A stretch of DNA of 64,000 nucleotides, from the NCBI GenBank assembly GCA_027627225.1, contig CM051029.1:24074851-24138850 (forward strand), read 5' to 3'. Positions 58,770 through 64,000 of this stretch are shown here, piece by piece. How positions within the stretch are numbered: position 1 is the stretch's first letter; each line of letters begins with the position of its first letter. This DNA comes from Congeria kusceri (lineage: Eukaryota > Mollusca > Bivalvia > Myida > Dreissenidae). Both the position numbers and the translations under genes were made by a program. A model generated the notes under the pieces. That model ran no database searches. It was not told where the DNA came from and saw nothing but the letters and a program-made list of their open reading frames with translations.

Positions 58770-60048
58770 CTGTCAATGAAAATAGCAAAAACATTACTTA
58801 ATATAACACACACATGACAAAACGCACAATTCAATGTTTATAATTTTATGACTTCAAAATTGAATGAAATCTTTCAAAACCGAGCAACATACAAATCCAA
58901 CTTACGAAGACATTTGCTTGTCGCCAAACCAAATCAGGATTTTATTAATGCCAAAACATCCACTGATATAGATATATTTGAGAAGGTGGTCTTTTTTATT
59001 TTCTATGTTTCTGTTTAACTTACCGTAGTTCTCTTTAATGTATGCGATCTAATGTTGCCCATGAAAACGAGGTTAAATAAAGAGAGTTTACAGGAAATAC
59101 ATGTGTATGTCTAATAATGGTTTGAACGTTAAAAGTTTCAAACTTTATCAGATAAGCTTCAAGTGAGGTTTTCTGAAATAAAAACGGGACCACTTTTTGA
59201 TCAAACCAGATGTGGGGCTTTTCAGATCATAAAACTATTTTGGTGCGTACAACTTGAAAAACAATTTTGAGACGTCTGCCCCATACCAAACCCTTATAAA
59301 AACACCCCAAGAATACTCCAAACACATTTTTAGTATAACATTTTCTCTCATTTCATGCTGAGAGAGGTATTTCCTTAGTAAAACCCAGTATTGATCACAA
59401 ATTACATGGAAAACAATCCCCGCTTAGAAAATTTGCACCGAGTAATGTCGAGATCTAGAGTAAAGACAGACACGAAATAAACGCTAAACACTTTCTAACG
59501 AATTTGGCTTGAAAGTGGGCGGCATTAAAATTTTTAAGCAAAGAATTAAAGGGTATAAAATGCATAAAATGCCTGTTTGTGCAAGGACGTTGCCATTTTG
59601 ATTCCCTTTTGATCATCACGTGATTACCCCCTCTGATCAAGTTCAAATTACACCAAAACGGAAGTCACATCCTAAGGGTTACAAGGCTGTCAGATAGATA
59701 ATTAACACATAGGGTTCAGTGTATAATGCATATGAAGTTTTAAATACAGTTTAAATGATATGTTTTGGTATCAATTTAAAGGTATATATGTAAGAAATAA
59801 GAAAAAAGACAGTTTTAGGCACTACTTTATCTTAAATGGTTCCCAGCTTCATAACTTTTGGCCCATGTATTAATGCACAAAATGGCAGCCCTTAAACAAA
59901 ACCGGTGTGTTTATTCTAAGGTAAATATCTTGAGTTACGACGTATATACATTTCTGACATGCTGTTTTTGTAAAAGGTTATGGCCTTACCTTTCAAACAA
60001 TATATGATAATATATTGGGAAGTCGCTTGGACATGGTAAAAATTGAGA
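58770..60048. other. No gene seen
   Basis: Non-coding. Confidence 0.5.
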
Positions 60049-60545
60049 TCAAACATTGAATATTTTATATGTAACAATGAAAGAATTTATTTGCGCATGC
60101 GTAACCTCAACGCCTGATCGAATGATTTTGCACCATAGCTGTCCCCGATTGATGAAGTCATAGGCCTTCCGGTAATCGACGTAGCAACAGAAGAGTTTAT
60201 TTTTATTATGTAGCTGTAGCTCTATTACAGCATTAAGAATAAAAATTGCGTCGACAATACTAAGGTTGGGTTTAAAACCGAATTGAGCATTTGTTAAAAT
60301 ATCATAGGTTTCCGCCCAATATTTTAAGCGTTCGTTTATCACTCGGCCTGTAAATGTTTTCGCAAAACAACTTATAAACGTGATATCCCTATAATTCTTT
60401 GGGTCGGAACTATCTCCTCGTTTATATAGTGGCACAATCACTCCGGATGACCAGCTTTTGGGAACTTTTTTTGTATCTAAAATGTAATTAAATAATATTT
60501 CTAACGATTTGGCTATTATATGAACTGTTTCTTTAAAGTATTAAT
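60049..60545 (-). pseudogene. LINE RT fragment (non-L1)
   Basis: The minus-strand frame reads SGVIVPLYKRGDSSDPKNYR, then ITFISCFAKTFTGRVINERL, ILTNAQFGFKPNLSIVDAIF and CCYVDYRKAYDFINR, covering RT motifs up to the first catalytic Asp (YVDYRKAYD), and stops at 60049. There is no YADD motif. Degraded sequence upstream extends it to about 60545. It is an isolated fragment truncated at both ends. Confidence 0.85.
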
Positions 60546-60961
60546 AGATGCCATGTTTTTAATAATTTAGTACACATATACGGCCATTTGAGAACACGAT
60601 TTTTTAACAACAGTCAATCACTAAATACGTTGTGTATAACAGTATTTATATTGTACTTTTCGTTGCACTATAACTATTTAAGATTGTTTTAATTTTTCTT
60701 CCAAACTTCCATTATTAAATGCTTCAATCCGTGACTTTTTACACCAGTTGATCAACTTACGCTTTGAATAACTATATTAAATTGTGTAGTGCAGTATACA
60801 TACTAGTATTATAATAATTTAAAAACGCTCGTATAATTGTTCTTATCTTGCACTCCGGTATGATTTACTTGAGAAACATGCTTCAATATTCGCATTAAGT
60901 TACTTATTAGTAGCATATATTTCAGTATTTGCATTTATTAATAAGTTTATTATCAGTATCA

Positions 60962-61017
<56 letters not shown>

Positions 61018-61175
61018 TTGTTATTATTTCTAAAATCTGACTATAAACTATACAATAAAAAAAATAAAAATAATAATAATAATAATAATAATAACAATGA
61101 TGATAATAATTATAATAATAGCAATAACAATAACAACAATAATAATAATGATCATAATAATAAAATAATAATAAT
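60962..61175. repeat. (ATT)n and (AAT)n microsatellites in inverted orientation
   Basis: A pure att run at 60962-61016, then about 50 bp of unique sequence, then aat-rich units at 61066-61175. The two could form a long AT hairpin. Confidence 0.93.
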
Positions 61176-61499
61176 TGACATTATGTTTATGATGATATTA
61201 TTGTTTGAATTGGTTATTTTGGTCATATTCATTTGAGAAGTCTCAGATTTAATTTTTAATAATTACTGCAATCATATGCATTTTATTCATGACCATATGC
61301 ATTTTAAATATATATGATATTGAAATATTAACATTCAATAATAGTTCTATTTTTATTTTGAGCTACATTTAATATTGAAATAAAGCGTACAGAGGGCGGA
61401 ATTAATATTCCGCTGATAATTACTCAATAAGGACCACGTGACCCTTGGGCGATGTATCTTCCCACTATCGGCATTTTGATTTGCTTAAAGGCGTTCGCA

Positions 61500-62560
61500 A
61501 CAATTGTTTCCTGTTTTTTTTCCAACGACAGTTTTGCTTTAAAATTTGCAGAAACATGTGTCAATGTATCCCAAAAAACTTAAACAGTCTTAAAAAAATA
61601 GGGGTCACCGGCCTTGTTCCCGAAATATTCGGGTTTAAATACGGTACCTGTCGAAACCTTTTTTCAGTTTGTGTGACTAGCAATGTTCAAGTATATAAAG
61701 CGTTCATATTCAAACAAGGACGGAGATTTTTAAATGCATCTGTTTTTTAATGTTTCGTTTGGCAATATACAAGTGGAGTTTAATGATAAAACGCGCTTTA
61801 TCTATAGCTACCATTGAAACAAATGACGTTTAATGGACACTTTATGAGGTTAATTATGCATTTAATATGCCTTTGAAAACATCACTAAATAATCAAGCAT
61901 AAGAATATATTTTGTTCCAAACGACATATTTTGTTAAAAAAATCCATATGCATCTGTCATTGTATACTGAAACTAAATCAGTGTTAAAAATAGGGGTCAC
62001 CGGCCTTTTTTCGGAAATATTGGGTTTTGAATATGGTACCTTTCGAAGCCCCTTTTTTTCAGTTTGGATTTTTAATAAATGTTTTAAGTATATAAGAGAG
62101 CTTTTTTCAAACAAGGTTATGGCTCTTTCAACTGATGTGTTTTCACATGTCTTGTTTGGCAATATACAAGTGTATTTTGGTAATAAAAAACGCTTTATCT
62201 TTAATTACTGTTAAAATAATGAATCTGCCTGGACATTGATGTAGGTCATGGGTACTAAATGTACCTTCTAAAACGTCATTTATTATGCATCAATATATTT
62301 TGTTCCAAACGACAGATTTTCTTAAATTTTCGCACATACATGCACCAATGTATACTTACACCAAAACATGAACAAAAAGAATGGGTCACCGAACTTGTTT
62401 TGGAAATATTGGACTTTAAATAAGGTACCTGTGTAGCCTTTTTCATGTTTCGTGTTTACGTAAACAAAGTATCAATTGCCAAAACAGAATGGATCTTTCT
62501 TTAATTAATTTGTATGGCAATACATTGTATACGTGCGTTTGTAATTATTATAATGCTTTA
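61500..62560. repeat. ~390 bp tandem repeat, 3 diverged copies
   Basis: The phrase aataggggtcaccggcctt occurs at about 61598, 61990 and (as gaatgggtcaccgaacttg) 62380, about 391 bp apart. tttgttccaaacgacatatt, followed by a GGTACC-containing block, recurs in phase with it. Non-coding. Confidence 0.88.
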
Positions 62561-62734
62561 TGAACTTTTAACCATTGACTGGAACTTCATGACTTACAAA
62601 GATTCATATTTCTTGATTGAAATTAGTATATTGTAACGTATATACAATAAATAAACAATGAAGCAAAAGGAGAAATTAACCCAATTGTTTTCTTTTTGTT
62701 GCGAACGTCTTTAAGAGTGTGTGCATAACCAAGC

Positions 62735-62880
62735 CACGCCTTTTCAGCGCTTTTCACCGCTACGCATGCGCACTACGGTAGCACCGCTAACAAACGCTAC
62801 CAATCGCTAACAATCGGATTTAAACGGATTAAAACGGTTTAAAACGCAATCGCAATTAATCGCTTATTTGCGAAACACAA
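62735..62880. promoter_or_regulatory. CpG-rich patch with NRF1-like palindrome
   Basis: tacgcatgcgcactacgg (62761 onward) fits the palindromic gcgcatgcgc type of site. It is followed by repeated cgctaacaatcg and aaacgg(a/t)tt words. No gene start is seen beside it, so a promoter role is speculative. Confidence 0.25.
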
Positions 62881-63089
62881 CAGCTGACCTCACTGTACCG
62901 AGTTCAAAGAACCTCGACCTAATTGTGGTGTAGTTATTGCCAAAACAAGAGTTTGCAATTATTGTTTTTTATCTTATGTTTGTCGGTTTGACCTTGACAT
63001 TTTACCCAAGAATTTTAAAATCAATCGGGATCCTTTACATGTCCTGACCAATCTATCTGCCAAGTTTTAACAACCTAGGCCTAAAGGTT

Positions 63090-63180
63090 ATATATTTATT
63101 GCCCGCACAAATTTTGGTCTTCCTACTGATGGACCGAAGGATAGACCGGCATTTGTCAAGCAATATCCCCGCTTCTGCGA
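63090..63180 (-). repeat. Terminal fragment of the 2 kb tandem-repeat family
   Basis: cttcctactgatggaccgaa and gcaatatccccgcttctgcg resemble the reverse complement of the opening of the array at 1966. It is a solo end with no monomers. Confidence 0.45.
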
Positions 63181-64000
63181 AGGAAGACATAATAAGGTAA
63201 AGCACCATGGCTTAATTAGGGAAGGTATGATAGTGTTAAAGGGTAAAGATTGTAATAAATCTTTAAAAATCAAACGTGTAAAATTAGTTGATATATGCGT
63301 ATGTTAAGTGCAAACAAAAACACATAAGAACACACATTTATATTATATAATGTCTAGTAATGAAACTTTTGCATATATATACATGTTTTCAAGTATTAAA
63401 CGTGACTCAAATTATATAACGAAAATATTATAAATGCTTTTTTTTCTTCAAAACATACAACAATGATAAATGTCAAATATGCTTTTGATTATTTCACTGC
63501 GGAGAATCACGTTGTTTTGTTTTGATATGTAACACTAATAATGCCGGCGTTTGCGTCTCGGTAAGCTTAACATTTTTACTGATTGTACTTGATTAGTACC
63601 GGTAACTTAAATCTGATCGATATCTAGCCTATCATATGCGCGGTCCAATTCCGCGTACACTGATACCTTACTTTTCATACAAAATTGCGCACGTCTCTTG
63701 CATACCATTTGAACTTTTGTTTCAATGCGAATGATTGTGTGTGATAGTTTTCACGGATCAACTCAATATTTTCATAAAATTTATTAATTTCGCAACACCA
63801 CACACATTTTACATATGTTTTATAAGACAAACATTAAACGGATTATATATGTAAAGTTTAAAAAAATAAAATATATTGCATTTATAAACTTGGGACGTTT
63901 TTAGGATAATACATCTGTGTTATAATTGTACTAGTTTAACACTTTTTTTCAGATTAAGATTGTGCAGGGTGTGTGGCAAAGGTTTACAAACACACGCGTA
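63181..64000. other. No gene seen
   Basis: AT-rich non-coding sequence to the window edge. Confidence 0.5.

Overview
The window is nuclear DNA of an animal, most likely a bivalve mollusc. The reasons are AT-rich intergenic sequence, GT-AG introns, an immunoglobulin-superfamily receptor with one domain per exon, many non-LTR retrotransposons, a Penelope-like element, a Crypton-type recombinase, and long tandem arrays of about 150 bp monomers rich in AGGTCA (a repeat style I associate with bivalves). The species call is inference. No rRNA or tRNA gene, CRISPR array or bacterial feature was seen.

Layout. 0-11.2 kb: repeats only, with two 145-147 bp tandem arrays, a 32 bp minisatellite, a transposon-like unit with inverted ends and a tandem core (5.6-7.06 kb), a small inverted-repeat element, and dispersed repeat copies. 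11.4-13.8 kb: a 175 bp tandem array, then a Penelope-like element whose 5' half is inverted against its 3' half, followed by a hammerhead-like motif and a perfect palindrome. 15.5-23.1 kb: a minus-strand L1/Tx1-type LINE bounded by a 16 bp direct repeat. 23.6-25.7 kb: a three-exon Crypton-type tyrosine recombinase gene. 26-27 kb: a 5'-truncated LINE of another clade. 28.0-28.7 and 38.5-39.2 kb: two inverted copies of a hairpin-bearing repeat. 30.1-30.9 kb: a higher-order satellite.

32.6-42.6 kb, minus strand: the main host gene. I could splice it from end to end: 14 coding exons, 1110 residues, signal peptide, nine Ig-like domains, one fibronectin III domain, one membrane helix and a short tyrosine-containing tail. 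Nearly all introns are phase 1, and a two-domain module has been duplicated.

44.6-57.4 kb: an old non-L1 LINE split inside its reverse transcriptase by a younger L1/Tx1 LINE (47.88-54.56 kb) that keeps its poly(A) tail and a 12-13 bp target duplication. 57.4-64 kb: mostly non-coding, with one possible host exon at 58.7 kb, a LINE RT fragment, AT microsatellites and a threefold 390 bp repeat.

The mobile elements record successive events: nested insertion, 5' truncation, twin-priming-like inversion and spread of tandem repeats. The observations most worth testing are a stop codon at the same place between endonuclease and RT in both L1/Tx1 copies, the hammerhead-like motif of the Penelope element, 13 bp direct repeats flanking the recombinase gene, and a covarying hairpin in a dispersed repeat.
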